DNA from: Motacilla alba alba
Taxonomy: Eukaryota; Chordata; Aves; Passeriformes; Motacillidae
Direction of reading: 5' to 3'
Assembly: GCF_015832195.1 (NCBI RefSeq)
Contig: NC_052018.1
Coordinates: 61,131,666 to 61,195,665, forward strand
Length of the DNA stretch: 64,000 bases
Shown: positions 63,561-64,000 of the stretch, one piece after another
How positions within the stretch are numbered: the first letter of the stretch is position 1
Layout: each line of letters begins with the position of its first letter
The notes under the pieces: model-generated
Seen by the model: the letters and a program-made list of their open reading frames with translations, nothing else
Databases searched by the model: none
Told to the model about the DNA's origin: nothing
Translations under genes and position numbers: made by a program

Positions 63561-64000
63561 AAGACTAGCTACCAGAGATGTCTTCATGTTCTGTTGCTGG
63601 TTGTCCTTCCTTCTTAACATTAAGTGTTAGGTTAGTGGTGTAATTCATTAATAGTTGTAAGCAAGGTGTGAAAATACTTCTGAATCTCGGTAACAAGCTA
63701 GAGAGCACCCTTGTGTGGGTGGTGCCTGAATTCAGAGTGGCTCTGTCTCTTTCCAGGCATTGAAACAGAGTAGCCCCAGGAAAGGGTAATCCCCAGCATC
63801 TCTTTAAGTCGCCAAGATCTGTGGCTAAACAGGTGCATGCAGGGATGGGATTCCAGAAATGTAATCAGGTCAGGAACTGATGTGATTTTAAATTTGGGTA
63901 GAAGGTGTTGAGTTGCTTTTATTTGGTCATATGTGCATTGCACGTATGAGTAGAAGATTGTTGCCTCTTAAAAAGGCCCTAAAGCAAGAGAGCTTTCTGT
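63561..64000. other. Intron to the window end; nothing recognised
   Basis: Ordinary intronic sequence. An 81-codon open frame on the minus strand (63698-63943) has no recognisable product. Confidence 0.5.

Noticed and set aside
1..64000. tRNA, rRNA, snRNA, CRISPR, operon or phage-type features
   Set aside because: None seen. The window reads as vertebrate intronic DNA throughout.

Overview
This is a 64 kb piece of a vertebrate nuclear chromosome, almost certainly from a bird and probably a songbird. The sequence is AT-rich and has few CpG. It holds many 5'-truncated copies of the CR1 retrotransposon, the main avian LINE, and two solo LTRs that resemble families I know from songbird genomes. 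Nothing prokaryotic is present: there are no operons, rRNAs, tRNAs or CRISPR arrays. The species call is inference; the bird call is well supported.

I can support only one protein-coding exon. At 12008-12259 on the + strand lies the first coding exon of TULP4 (tubby-like protein 4). It encodes the first 84 residues and ends in a good splice donor. Its start codon is the first in-frame ATG after a stop at 11948. The 12 kb upstream is probably 5'UTR intron. The roughly 51.7 kb downstream is probably the first coding intron, because I could not find the expected next coding segment by eye. The other open frames are short, lack recognisable domains, and mostly fall in repeats or low-complexity DNA.

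Layout: 1-11.8 kb is intronic or upstream DNA with one CR1 (9.1-9.5 kb). The TULP4 exon is at 12.0-12.26 kb. From 12.3 to 42 kb there is intron with CR1 copies at 19.1, 20.9 and 32.1 kb and one exon-like segment at 30.4 kb. At 42.4-43.1 kb a large pyrimidine-only tandem repeat (330 bases without a purine) is followed by a small 19-bp tandem repeat in a GC-rich pocket. From 44 to 58 kb there are CR1 fragments at 44.2, 47.0 and 57.2 kb, a solo LTR at 48.8-49.4 kb, a purine-rich stretch near 55.2 kb and a MIR-like SINE relic at 55.9 kb. From 59 to 64 kb there is an unidentified GC-richer block, an antisense solo LTR at 60.1-60.7 kb, and a long, very old CR1 relic at about 62.4-63.56 kb containing a run of 20 C.

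I found no convincing new biological system. The items most worth a second look are the pyrimidine repeat inside a TULP4 intron, the antisense LTR with preserved promoter and polyadenylation motifs, the exon-like segment at 30.4 kb, and the unidentified block at 59.48-60.11 kb.
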